Assembly (NCBI RefSeq): GCF_029784135.1
Contig: NC_073744.1
Span: 29,308,981 to 29,372,980, forward strand
DNA length: 64,000 nt
Direction: 5' to 3'
From: Toxorhynchites rutilus septentrionalis
Lineage: Eukaryota; Arthropoda; Insecta; Diptera; Culicidae
The notes under the pieces were generated by a model. That model was given only the letters and a program-made list of their open reading frames with translations, was not told where the DNA came from and did not search any database. A program made the translations under genes and the position numbers. Positions 20,101 through 30,783 of this stretch are shown piece after piece (the stretch's first letter is position 1; the number at the start of each line of letters is the position of its first letter).

Positions 20101-23100
20101 GCATGTTGATGCATAAAAAAGTATTTGGACATGAACGAAACTGGCCATAGAACATCGATTTTATCTCGCATGAGACCATATTTAAACGCTGGATTGGGTA
20201 GTCATTTAAACTACTTGGGAGAAGATCCAAATTACCTAATTGCAACCTTTTTGGACCCGAAGTTCAAGTCAGACTATTTAGGAGTTCTTGAAACGGAAAC
20301 AATCCGACAGAAAACCTTATTGGAGTTTATGAAATATTTTGCGACGAATCTTCTGAGAGTAACCAGATTATCGCAAGAGATGAAACTGAAAAACAGCTTT
20401 TGGGACTATTTCTACGAAGTAGCAAATAATAGCCAGCATCGCTTTCAGGAAAAAAAACCCATTGCTAACAGAATCGACTGTTATGTGGAAACCTTTTAAA
20501 TCGATCGCAACCACGATCCTTACATTTGATGTTCATTAAATTCTAAGCAGTATCCTCAGTTGGCGAGGTTTTCTAGAATTTATCTTTCAGCTCCTTACAG
20601 TAGTGTTTACAGCGCAAACTGTTCTCTGAAGCTTGCCTGATGTACGAAGCAAAGCGTAATCCATCGTCACCATCAACTGCATAAAAAATAATTTTGGATT
20701 ATGTATGAATGATGTTAATCAGCTATTTTGTTATGATTTATCTAGTGTTGATGAGTAATAATTTTTTTCTTCAATATAGCAAATATTTGCCGGATACCGG
20801 ATATCCGTCTCATCTCTAGAAAATAGTTTCGGATATAATTCATCGAAATATTATATCATGGGATGACATTCGACAGCACTCCTGATGCTGATGATGTCTA
20901 AAATTGTCCGACAGGTCAAGATTGAAAATGATATAGTCCATGTAAAACAGTCTTTCTCGGGTATTTTTTCTTTCCATTGAGGGGAAAAGGCTGCTAATCT
21001 AAACTGGAGATTGATGGTTTAGATTTCATGAAGTGTTGTTCACAATCTTCCACCAAGGCACCAATCATATCAGGGTCAAATGGAGGAGTTGAGATTTTGT
21101 TGAGAAAGCAAAACAGAAAAGCCATATTCATTCGACATTTGACTTTGTTTTGCAACTGTTGAAGTTATTCATTCATTTTTCGCAATAACAATAACAGCCA
21201 TTGCAGTTCTGTGCAATACTGCCGAAAACTTTAATACTAGATTGAGTGATCTATGTGATATGTGCTTCTGGAAAGACAGCAGACGTTTCTCCAGACATTT
21301 CTCGATGTATTTTTCTTGGCTGATGGTCCCGGTGGCGATGAAAATATCGCTTTACCAGTCGCAGGTGCAGGTGGTCTTCCAAACCATGTCTTTTTTGTGG
21401 AGTTTTAATAGTTTTATGATCATGAAGATGTTTGCCAGCTTTCCCATTTCCATTGTCATTTGAAACTCCCGTTCCGAAAGCTGCTTGAAGTTCGATTTTG
21501 ACAACAACAACTTGGCCAAATTTTGCTCATTCTTTACAAATTCTATTCCTTTACAAAAATTAGATCTTGCGCAAAACAATTCGCAAATCAAATGATTACC
21601 AGTGAATAACGTTGTGACCAGACTTAATGTACTGGAATGCTGCTGAAAGAACAATCTTGTTGAAAGGCCATTCAAAAGGCTTTATTCGAATCCAACGATT
21701 ACGGATTCGCTTCTGAAATAAGTCATAAGGAAAAAGCTAAGCGAAAGACCTTTTGGTCCCGCACTTATAAAATAGGAGAAAATTATGGCGAGAATTCGGG
21801 AGTACATTGATCGTTTTAATCGGGAATAACTAGAGCGATCAAAATCGCCCCAAAAAATAGCCGCAATGTTCAAGCTCGACCCATGTTATCGATTCTGTAA
21901 CTTGCAAAATGCAAAGTCGATGTTTCTGAAAGTGAATGTTTACTTTCAGAATGAATTAACCTGTACGATGCCAATTGTTGGAGACATCCAACATATCCGC
22001 CCCGAGTGTCACCCGGCCACGCTACACCATTGCGTGACTGAAATACGCTCAGAACCGGTGACGTTCTGAATTTAATTTTTAATTCGCCGACATTTGAAAT
22101 GTTCAACACATTTGGAAAACGGGACTGGTTTTTCTGACGTGTTGAAAATTTTAGATTGTGTGATTTTTTTAAAAACGCCTTTAACCCTCCTGTACTCGCG
22201 TGCAAAATAATAACACGTATACTCGCGCACGGTGTCACAGACCGAAAATTGAACTTCTCTGTAATGTTGCCATTGTGTATTTTTAAGGCTTTATTGGCAT
22301 TTATTTGAAGAAGAGGGTATTATTTAATGAAAAAACTTCAAAAAACATGTTTTCTTCGTCTTTATTATGTTTTAATAGTCATCTAATTCAGCCTCCTCAA
22401 AACAGAGTAATTTTTGATACTCTAACACAAATAACGAAATTCGAATTTTTCTCTGTTAATAATTAAAAGTAAGCAACTGGATATAATTCATGGAAGTATA
22501 AAGAGCCATAATATAACATAAAAACGTAGAATCAGAACATAGCATAGCATATTTTTTACATTTCATGCAGTTGTTGCGTGTTTTTCGGGTCTTTTATCGA
22601 AGAGAAGAATGTATAACGACCTTCTAGATAAACACCAGATGATAAAGGTTCTGGAATATAAAGTTTGCATATTTCTAATATTATTTGTCTCTGTATTCTT
22701 GGTAAACTAGGAATTAATGCCTTTTTAAGATGGGGCATAAAAAGATGATATAAAAGGATTTCTAGGAACTTCCTTTTTTGTTTTCTTGTCGATATTGTTC
22801 ATTATAAAAAAATATCCCTGAAACTGTAACTGTTAAAAATTACCATAAGCCACCGATTAGTTTATAGTTTACTGTTTACAATTCTTCCACAAGTGAAATT
22901 ATTTCACAAGTGTGTATATGTATGACCATCATATTTAGCGAATAACTATACGAAAGTCAAATATTTATATTTTGTTTTTGAACGTATGAATCTAACGACG
23001 AATAGTTAATATATGGATCCGTTTAATCCAGTTATAAAAGGGACTGAAATCAAACAAGAATAGTCCGGTGATGATCTTATGCATTATATTCAATAAAACT

Positions 23101-24947
23101 TCCACGCCACTAACATTTCATTGAACAATATTCTAGAATATGAAAAAAGACTTGTCCAAAAAAGTTACTCCTATACTCGCGTCGGTGTGTCAAACCGAAA
23201 GTGTTAAAAAAGTGGCACACGTTCCCTTTGTACCAACACATGCGTTACGCTAAACGATGACGATCAACGAATAACGAAGCTAGAGAGAATTGCAAAGTCG
23301 TAGTGTTGATATTTTCTGAGAAATGAACGAATTATTGATTTCTCGGTCTGACAGACCAATGCGCGAGTATAGGAGTGTTAAATTTATGTTCACTCACATG
23401 AGAATAAAAATTATACTTGAATGTTCATTTATAATTTGATGTGATGTGCTTAATGATGCGTGTGACGAAACTAAGGTTTAAAATATTCCATTGTAGGTAC
23501 GAATGAATATATTTCACCTTGGATTGTTTGTTTATTAATTGGAATGCTCGCCACACCATATTTTTTGCAGATATTTCACTGATTTGGTTTTTTACTCATC
23601 AATGGACGCTTTAGAGCACCCGGAAAAGACACCAACGATTTTCCGCAATGAACTATTCACTCGTTCATCGGCTCATTAGTGTTCAAAAGTGTGTCATGGA
23701 TCAGCGCCCGGTGCATTACTGCTAATCCATATTATGTAGTGAAATTACAGTTACCATCAAAACATTGTTTTGTAATTTTTCTCGCGTGAACCATTTCAAG
23801 CGCATACGCAAACGCAATAACCAAGAGACCACCCAACATTCCATTAAAGTCAAATGCATACGCAGAAGAACCTCCAATTACAACAGCACTGTTTTTCTTC
23901 CCACTTCCAGGTCTGCAAACGTCCCAGGACGCCCGCTTCTACGCCCTGTCGGCCAAGTTCAAGCCCTTCTCGAACAAGGACGACACCCTGGTGATCCAGT
24001 TCTCGGTCAAGCACGAGCAGAACATCGACTGCGGCGGTGGCTACCTGAAGGTGTTCGACTGCAGCGTAAACCAGAAGGACCTGCACGGCGATTCGCCCTA
24101 TCTGGTGATGTTCGGTCCGGATATCTGCGGCCCCGGCACCAAGAAGGTGCACGTCATCTTCAGCTACAAGGGGAAGAACCACCTGATCAACAAGGATATC
24201 CGCTGCAAGGATGATGTGTACACGCACTTCTACACGCTGATTGTGAAGTCGGACAACTCGTACGAGGTGCTGATCGACAACGAGAAGGTTGAGTTCGGTT
24301 CGCTGGAGGAAGACTGGGACTTCCTGCCGCCGAAAAAGATCAAGGATCCAGAGGCGAAGAAGCCAGAGGATTGGGATGATCGTGCTACCATCGCCGATCC
24401 GGATGACACCAAGCCAGAGGACTGGGACAAACCAGAGCACATTCCTGACCCAGACGCAACCAAGCCTGACGATTGGGATGATGAGATGGATGGCGAATGG
24501 GAACCACCAATGATTGACAACCCTGAGTACAAGGGAGAATGGAAGCCGAAGCAGATTGACAACCCAAGCTACAAGGGTGTCTGGGTGCATCCCGAAATCG
24601 ATAACCCAGAGTACGTCGAAGACAGCAATCTGTACCTGCGTGAAGAGGTTTGTGCCGTCGGTCTGGACCTGTGGCAAGTTAAGGCTGGTACCATTTTTGA
24701 CAATTTCCTCATCACCAACGATGTTGAAACCGCCGAGAAGGCTGCTGCCGTCTTCAAAGAGACCCAGGAGGGCGAGAAGAAGATAAAGGAAGCCCAGGAG
24801 GCTGAAGAGCGTAAGAAGGCCGAGGAAGAAGCCAAGGCTGCTGAGGACGCCAAGGATGACGAAGATCTGGATGATGATGAAGATGAGGACAGCACTGCGG
24901 GAGAGGCGAATGCTGAAGCCGATGAAGATGGCCACGATGAGCTGTAA
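17145..24947 (+). CDS. calreticulin, ER calcium-binding chaperone (409 aa)
   Basis: CDS join(17145..17232,17335..17439,23911..24947); donors G|GTGAGT and G|GTGAAT, acceptors TTTCAG|AC and TTCCAG|GT, frame kept. The product starts with a hydrophobic signal peptide (about 1-18). The lectin N-domain contains the family signature around KHEQNIDCGGGYLKV. The P-domain has three type-1 repeats (IKDPEAKKPEDWDD, IADPDDTKPEDWD, IPDPDATKPDDWDD) followed by type-2 repeats built on IDNPEYKG and IDNPSYKG. The C-domain is Lys/Glu then Asp/Glu-rich for low-affinity calcium storage, and the protein ends in HDEL for ER retrieval. Calreticulin folds monoglucosylated glycoproteins in the ER lumen with an ERp57-type partner. 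Length is as usual for the family. Intron 2 is 6.5 kb and full of transposons. Confidence 0.97.
17440..18883 (+). other. first part of calreticulin intron 2
   Basis: Intronic sequence without a supported gene. A GAGTTCAATTCTCG word near 17600 resembles a tRNA B-box and could mark a SINE relic, but no good A-box pairs with it. Frames of 60-111 codons here lack recognisable features. Confidence 0.4.
18884..19600 (-). pseudogene. Tc1-like transposase amino-terminal relic, copy 2
   Basis: On the minus strand about 19400-19095 reads as a Tc1-type bipartite DNA-binding domain: HQENVGIREIARRIGR, then NPQGYGKKRVPRKSKLSDRDKREVL followed by a second helix-turn-helix ending KTIHKVL. The catalytic part is absent. 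Flanking non-coding sequence matches copy 1 at 12955-13362. The left side runs into a terminal-repeat-like segment at 18884-18905, and the right end differs from copy 1. It lies antisense within calreticulin intron 2. Confidence 0.65.
20100..20825 (+). pseudogene. hAT-family transposase fragment
   Basis: A 124-codon frame (20125-20499) contains YLIATFLDPKFKSDYLG, the hAT transposase hallmark around ATFLDPRFK, preceded by a helical segment. The dimerisation/carboxyl domain is lost. A CCGGATATCCG segment ending in CATCTCTAG at 20792-20819 resembles a hAT terminus. It lies inside calreticulin intron 2. Not functional. Confidence 0.65.
21240..21850 (-). pseudogene. possible second hAT transposase fragment, opposite strand
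   Basis: A minus-strand frame (21675-21352) carries NFKQLSEREFQMTMEMGKLAN, which resembles the segment of BED/hAT transposases after the second catalytic region (LSEREW..). The similarity is weak and the flanking frames are broken. If right, it lies opposite to the fragment at 20125. Confidence 0.35.
22185..23377 (-). mobile_element. piggyBac-like element, copy 2 (1193 bp), in calreticulin intron
   Basis: Same termini as copy 1, flanked by TTAA at 22181-22184 and 23378-23381. Colinear with copy 1 apart from small indels. A 60-codon minus-strand frame (22738-22556) reads PHLKKALIPSLPRIQRQI and later GRYTFFSSIKDPKNTQ, which I align tentatively with the region just before and into the Cys-rich tail of piggyBac transposases (RKRLEAPTLKR, then a KRTYCTYC-type motif), the cysteines having been lost. 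It lies 530 bp upstream of calreticulin exon 3. Confidence 0.8.
23382..23910 (+). other. last part of calreticulin intron 2
   Basis: AT-rich intron sequence leading to a polypyrimidine tract and the acceptor CCACTTCCAG at 23901-23910. A 149-codon frame that crosses into exon 3 is out of frame with calreticulin. Confidence 0.6.
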
Positions 24948-25560
24948 GAGCCGTGTCCAACGGATCTCTCGGGATGTGCATTTAAAACAACCACCCTAAA
25001 TTATTTGTCCAATCTTCCGCAAGACCCTTGTTTTCTTTAGCATGTTTTCTTTTTTGTTTTTTTTCTGTTGTGCAGCAGTAAGACTATGTTCAAATAGTCT
25101 CTGTACAAGTCGAGACAAGGTCAACAGCAATTTTTGCAAAAAGATAACTTGATAAACACACACGCATCCAGAACCCAAAAGAAGAAGATAAAACCGAGGC
25201 GACAAATGAAAAAAAAAACCTTATAAGTCTGACTAATCGTTTTAAAATATGAATGCTGTGTTTATTGATAGTGACCGTAGACGAAAATCGAAGGGCACAT
25301 AACGACGGTTAGCACCAGCGATTTTTTATGCCGGCGCCGCCGAGAAGAGAGAGCAGACAGAAGAAGAGAACCAAACACACATTTCTCTTTGTGATTGCGA
25401 ATGAATGAATCATGATTCAGGTGTATGATTATGTGCGTGTATATAAGTTTTTTTCTCTGTTTAATTCAAATTGAATTACTTTTAGAAGCATAAGAAGGGG
25501 AAAAATCTGAATAAAATCGTTTGAAAAAAAAATTCTCGCTGTTTTTTATTCGTTTCTCTT
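24948..25560 (+). other. calreticulin 3' UTR and downstream
   Basis: Follows the calreticulin stop. A canonical AATAAA at 25510-25515 is followed by an A-run, giving a 3' UTR of about 590 bases. No other feature is seen. Confidence 0.6.
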
Positions 25561-25664
25561 TATGCCTGTTCCAGATGACTACCTTTATCGGGCCCTATTA
25601 TGTAATTCAAGCAGAACAGAATTTGGTTCGTCATCTCTATTTTGTTATTATGATGAATAACGAG

Positions 25665-26347
25665 TAGGGTTGCCACATTCAGTTCTGTAAAATTTTATGA
25701 AAAAAACTGTACATCTATATTTTTAGCCAAAAAAATCTGTATCGGAAAGTTGAGAGAAAAAAATGAAAATAAATATTTTTCCACATTTTCCTATTTATGG
25801 GTTGTTAACGTCGTATCAATACAACAAAATAAATCATAGAAAAGTTTTACACCGTTGAATTGTATGATGTTTTTACATGGTTTTGTTGAACTTTGTCATC
25901 AAATTTTTCTTCAACTTCATCCTTGATGCTCCTCCTTGAGCCGATACACAGTTCTTCGCTTTTAAAATAGAGTCCATAATTGAGGGAGCCAACCGATTTC
26001 GGGACTTTGTTTCGCTGGCACTGTGAAGCAAAAATATTCGCTCTACACATGCTGATGAATGTCATAAAAAATGTCTTACAAACGACCTTAGCAATGAATA
26101 CAAAAATTTCCCATCACGTCTTTCGACATCCATAACTGCCTCCTACGAAATCCATCTTCTTGCGTTGCGTTAATTTTTTAATAAATCAAGGTATCTTTGT
26201 ATGCGCTGTAATAAATTTAACATTTGAAATTGGATTTTGATAAAAATCTGTAAATTCTGTATTTTTGCTGAGCATCTGTAATTCTGTATCTCAAATTTGG
26301 CGAAAAATCTGTAAAATACATAATATTCTATACATGTGGCAACCCTG
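25665..26347. mobile_element. hAT-type MITE with 8-bp target duplication (683 bp)
   Basis: Terminal inverted repeats: TAGGGTTGCCACAT at the left, and the inverse of CAGGGTTGCCACATG at the right. They are flanked by the perfect direct duplication ATAACGAG at 25657-25664 and 26348-26355. An 8-bp duplication and CAGGGTTGCCA-like ends fit the hAT superfamily. Subterminal repeats of CTGTA and TCTGTA words occur. No transposase is recognisable; one 72-codon minus-strand frame is unassigned. Confidence 0.8.
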
Positions 26348-26355
26348 ATAACGAG

Positions 26356-26980
26356 CAAATCGGTCGCATCGATCGAATGTAAGCTGTCGGTGCATCTGTC
26401 GTAATTTTGATGGCTGTTTGGTTTGTTTGTTTGTTGCATCCCAGTTTGACCTGGTTTGCATCCCTAATATTTTGCTTTTGGACACATTTCAGAATATGCC
26501 ATTCACTCAACGTGACGTTCGAGATCATCGATTCGGTCAGATTCTATCGATTTAAGTAATAAGTTATTTTGCCCGATGGGAAATGGGATAGAGAATATGA
26601 AGTGACTCCGCCCAAAATAAATTCGATTCTCTCTCTCTCTATCTCTTTATAGCTTGCCTGGTAACTGTCTAAGTTTGTTGGTTTGAGTTCACGGTGGGTA
26701 AACAATGGAGCCGTCTATTAATGGTATAACTACTTTTTTGCATCAGAAATTAAGTTTTCGTTTCACTTTATATGTACGTAAAAATAAGATTGTGTACACG
26801 GGTAACGAAATTCATGTCAGGGTTAGTAGTAGTATGGATTGGAGTGAGGTTAAATGAAAAGGCAGATTTGTATTCATTTTTAACGTCAATTAGAATAATC
26901 ATTTGCTAGAATAGTTCATCTGTCATTCTCGCTCTTAACGCTCGTCAATTCAAGACATGTTGACCGCGAATGCAAAAGTA
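26356..26980. other. no gene seen
   Basis: Intergenic AT-rich sequence with a short CT repeat near 26630-26645. Small minus-strand frames have no recognisable domain. Confidence 0.4.
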
Positions 26981-27180
26981 GTCCTAGTCGAAGCGATAAC
27001 ATAGAATTTTTATGAATTTTTGAAACTTCGAATTTTTGTATGTTATCAATCATTTTTAGCCACAAATTATGAATTCTGATGTGATATAAAACAAAAAAGC
27101 TGTTAATCAATCTCCTTCTAAATGCAGCCATTCTCGAGATATTTAAAAAAAATATTTCTAATTTATTGTCTTTTTATAGT
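26981..27180 (-). repeat. dispersed AT-rich repeat, inverted copy
   Basis: Reverse complement of the repeats at 29715-29984 and 30784-31080. All three share GAATGGCTGCATTTAGAAG, the GTTTTAAATCACATCAGGATTCAT run or close variants, and AGACAATAAATTAGAA. Confidence 0.65.
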
Positions 27181-27186
27181 AAACTA

Positions 27187-27890
27187 CTAGCTGACCCGGC
27201 AAACTTCGTCCCGTCCAAAATTTATTTTTCGTTATCACATTCACGTTTTCTTACAATTTTCATGTGGAATATGTTTGATTGAAATATGTGCATTATTTTT
27301 ATGGGACCCCCTCTTCTTTCCAGAGGAGGAAGAGGTGTCATACCATCATAGCAACATTTCTCGTACCCAAAAACCCTCACATGCCAAACATGGCTCAATT
27401 TGCTTGATTAGTTCTCGAGTTATGCAGCAATTTGTGTTTCATTTGCATGGGAGCCCCTCTTTAGAAAGGGGGGAGGAGTGTCGAACTACCATAGAAACGT
27501 TTATCGATCCCTAAAACCTCTATATGCTAATTTGATTCCATTTGTTTGATTAGTTCTCGAGCTGTTCAGCAACCTTCCCCTCTGTAGAGAAGGGAAAGGA
27601 ATGTCAAACCACCATATATACATTTATTGCCCCCTAAAACCTCCATATGACAAATTTGGTTCCATTTGCTTGAATAGTTCTCAGAGTTATGCAAAAATTT
27701 GTGTTTCATTCCTATGGCAGCTCCCCCTTAAAAAGGTGGGAGGAGTGTTGAGCCACCTTAGACATGTTTCGTGCCCCCTAGAACCTCCACATTCCAAATT
27801 TGATTCCGTTCGCTTGATTAGTTCTTGAATTATGCAGAAATGTATGCTTTATCTGTATAACAGTACGAGTAATGCAGAAATTTGACAGCA
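27187..27890 (-). mobile_element. Helitron-like element, inverted 5'-truncated copy with minisatellite
   Basis: On the minus strand it ends in GTTTGCCGGGTCAGCTAG|T, so its 3' terminus is CTAG followed by T, as in Helitrons. Inside are about four tandem units of roughly 140 bp with shared words GTTATGCAG, TTTGTGTTTCAT, CCACCATAG and TTTGATTCCATTTGCTTGA. The same units occur, in the other orientation, at 30030-30650. Confidence 0.5.
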
Positions 27891-28365
27891 CTTTAGTATC
27901 GTTTGCATTCTGTTGGGGTTTTGCTTAGGTAACAATAACTTACACACGGCAACAAGTTTTATGTTTTTATAAGTAGGGAGGGTGGGGAAATACGGACATA
28001 TTAAGAAGAACTTCAATAATATCTTTCGAAACTCATGTTTCTCCAACCTAAAATACAGTTTCTTGCATTTCATTATGCTGTTTTTCGAAATAATGGGTCG
28101 AATTTTTTTACTAAAATTAAAACAGACTGAAAAGGACACAGACACATTTTTTCGATGGTTACCGGCATGGACATACAGTGGGGTGAATATGGACAGGTTT
28201 GTAATATTTACGTATTTATATCTTCGAAATCTCATGAAAGTAGGGGAACAGGGTTGAGAACTCATGGAAACTAACGATGAGATTAGTAAAATTTAACAAT
28301 TTTTAATATTCCGATAATATCAAGACAAGCGGCGACAAGCCAAGTAATCCGGATCAGCGACGCCG

Positions 28366-29367
28366 CACAGTGGTCCCTGAGAAAATTTTGGCGGCCAAAA
28401 CCCAAAAAATGATGTTGCATAAAAAAATCCTATGAACTAACCTATATTCTATAATGTTCAAGGCATCTAGGATCACATGTTTCACCCTATTCCACACGCA
28501 CATGCTCTGACAACGCGATAAGATACCAGTTTCGCATGCTCGCCGGTGCCACTATTGCGCGTGTGTTTTTCTAACATGTCTTTTGGTAAAGTTTTTGAAC
28601 GATTTTTTTTTTTTGGCTCATTATGTTTCTTGAAGCATTTTTAACGGAGAATTTGCATTTGAGGTCAATTTCAAAATTCGATTAGTTGCAGTATGTGTTA
28701 ACTCCACACAAAGTAAGTACTATTTTGGAAGTTTAATTTTGCTTCGGATGGACTTATAAAACTTGCCCCGCATTTCCCCGCAAAACTTTTTTTTACGAAA
28801 GTGTTCCTCAAAGTGTCTCTTATCACTCGGCACTTGAATTTTTCACCTGAAATCTCCCTTTTTTGATTTTTTCTCAATATTAACCCAAAATGTTAATTAG
28901 AAACAACTGTTACTTGAAGTTGTGCGTTTTCATTAATAGTGTGAATAGTTTTTTGTGGATATGGCCTCCCAGTTATGTAATAACTTTTTTTTTCGATCCT
29001 CTAAGAACAACTGGGCAGGATATAACTGCCTCAACTCCCGCGAGGAATTCATTATACGACTTCGTTATAGGAAAAACTAATTTAACCAACATTTCGTCAA
29101 CTTTGCAAGCAATTATTGTATTTAGGGACTGCGGCACCAAGTAGTGAAAATCTCTAGGAGGGAGGCCAGAAAAAAAAATTACAAAGAATGTTAAAAGATG
29201 TAAATTTTGAACTTTGCCTCATTGCCCCTCTCCCATTTTGGTTTTTTTGGTGAAACAGAGTTGAAAAATAAACTCAGCGTATCCGAAAACCCCAGTCTAC
29301 CAAAAATTGGATTTTTAGCTCAAAAACCTGAGTTTTGGCCACCTAAATTTTCTCAGAGACCACTTTG
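28366..29367. mobile_element. Transib-like non-autonomous element with RSS-like ends (1002 bp)
   Basis: The left end is CACAGTG-22 bases-CCAAAACCC (28366-28403). The right end, read inward, is CAAAGTG-22 bases-CCAAAACTC (29367-29330). The 38-bp ends match each other with few mismatches. The flanking 5 bp are CGCCG and CGCTG. Transib elements have CACWRTG termini resembling the RAG recombination signal heptamer and prefer 5-bp GC-rich CGNCG-type targets. The interior has no recognisable transposase; an 84-codon + frame is unassigned. Class assignment rests on the termini. Confidence 0.55.
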
Positions 29368-29427
29368 CGCTGGCGCCAAGCGAATATTTTTTTACGAAAC
29401 CTGCAGACGTCAAAGTGTTATTATGTT

Positions 29428-29703
29428 TGTCGTGTTATACCGTCATGCTAATGAAATTTTATGAATTTGCTTATAACATTCAACAACTTTTCCAAATACA
29501 TCATTATGGTAAAACTATATGTTTAGGAGTTACGTTAAAAACATTGACGCTACGATTTGTATTAGCCCACATGTCTTCGAATGTTGTTTAACGTAACTCC
29601 TAAACATATAGTTTTACCATAATGATGTATTCGGTAAAGTTGTTGAAAGTTATAAGCAAATTCATAAAATTTAATGAACATGACGGTATAACACGACATA
29701 TTA
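29428..29703. repeat. large imperfect palindrome, ~115-bp arms
   Basis: The left arm (about 29428-29545) and right arm (about 29588-29703) are near-perfect reverse complements around a loop of roughly 45 bases. The arms contain CTTATAACATTCAACAACTT/AAGTTGTTGAAAGTTATAAG-type sequence and the self-matching run TCCTAAACATATAG. It could fold into a long hairpin. No ORF crosses it. Confidence 0.8.
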
Positions 29704-29714
29704 AAAGAACCTAT

Positions 29715-29984
29715 TTACTATAAAAAAGACAATAAATTAGAAATATTTTTTTAAATATCTCGAGAATGGCTGCATTTAGAAGGAGATCGATAATGAACTT
29801 TTTTGTTTTAAATCACATCAGGATTCATGTTCTTTGCCTAAAAATGATTATTCACACACAAAAATTCAGAAAATTCGATGTTCCACAAAATTTATCAGAA
29901 ATAGTTTTACCATCATGGACTCATTTTTAAAATTTTCTACATAACTTCTATTTTATATAAAAAAAAATCAAAAAAAATAAAAAA
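29715..29984 (+). repeat. dispersed AT-rich repeat, direct copy B
   Basis: Direct repeat of 30784-31080. The two copies directly bracket the Helitron-like insertion, and a third copy lies inverted at 26981-27180. Confidence 0.65.
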
Positions 29985-30783
29985 TCTATATATATAAAAA
30001 TGGATTTCTGTCTGTCTGTCTGTTTGATTCTTATGGACTCGGAAACTACTGAACCGATCAACATGAAAATTGGTGTGTTGGGGTTTTTGGGGCCGGGGAA
30101 GGTTTTCGTGATAGTTTGAGACCCCTCCTCCCTCTCTAAGGGGGGGCTGCCATACAAATGAAACAACAATTTCTGCATTACTCGAGAATTATTCAAGCAA
30201 ATGAAACCAAATTAGGTATCTGAAGGTTTAAGGGTGCAATAAATGTTTCTATGGTGGTTAGACTCTCCACTCCCCTCTCTAAGGGGGGACTGCCATACAA
30301 ATGAAACACAAATGTCTGCATTACTCGAGAATTAATCAAATGAAACAGAAATTTCTGCATTACTCGAGAATTAATCAAGCAAATGAAACCAAATTAGGCA
30401 TCTGAAGGTTTAAGGGTGCAATAATATACAAATGTAGCATACATTTCTGCATAATTCAATAACTAATCAAGCAAACTGAACCACATTTGGCATGTGGAGG
30501 TTTTAGGGAGCAAGAAACATTTCTAAGGTGGTTCAACACTCCTCCCACCTTCTGAAGAGGGGGGGGGGGGGGGGGTCTGCCATAGAAATGAAACAATTTT
30601 GTTAGAAATACTAGGAATTTTATAGTAAAAGGTAAATTTAACGGGGTCAATTAGAAGATCAATCAATGAAAAGTTTTGCGATTGGACCCATGAACTTGCT
30701 CATAGTAAGAAAACGTGGATGTTTGAAGATACTGATAACAAAACACAAATTTTGGGCGGGACGAAGTTTGCCGGGTCAGCTAG
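29985..30783 (+). mobile_element. Helitron-like element with ~140-bp minisatellite (799 bp)
   Basis: Starts TCTATATATATAAAAATGG after an A and ends GCCGGGTCAGCTAG before a T, matching the Helitron pattern of TC at 5', CTRR at 3' and insertion between A and T. The TGTCTGTCTG run near the 5' end and the tandem units with GGGGGGCTGCCATA and CATTACTCGAGAATTA are typical of this non-coding family. A poly-G run lies at 30560-30575. No Rep/helicase is encoded. I did not verify a terminal hairpin, so the class is an inference. Confidence 0.55.

Noticed and set aside
23765..24214. 149-codon + frame over the calreticulin exon 3 start
   Set aside because: Out of frame with the well-supported calreticulin reading and crosses the splice acceptor.
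23850..24935. 361-codon antisense frame over calreticulin exon 3
   Set aside because: Shadow of the acidic, codon-biased sense strand; no domain of its own.
27275..27870. Possible CRISPR-like regular repeats
   Set aside because: Units are ~140 bp, diverged and continuous without unique spacers, and belong to a Helitron-like minisatellite in eukaryotic DNA.
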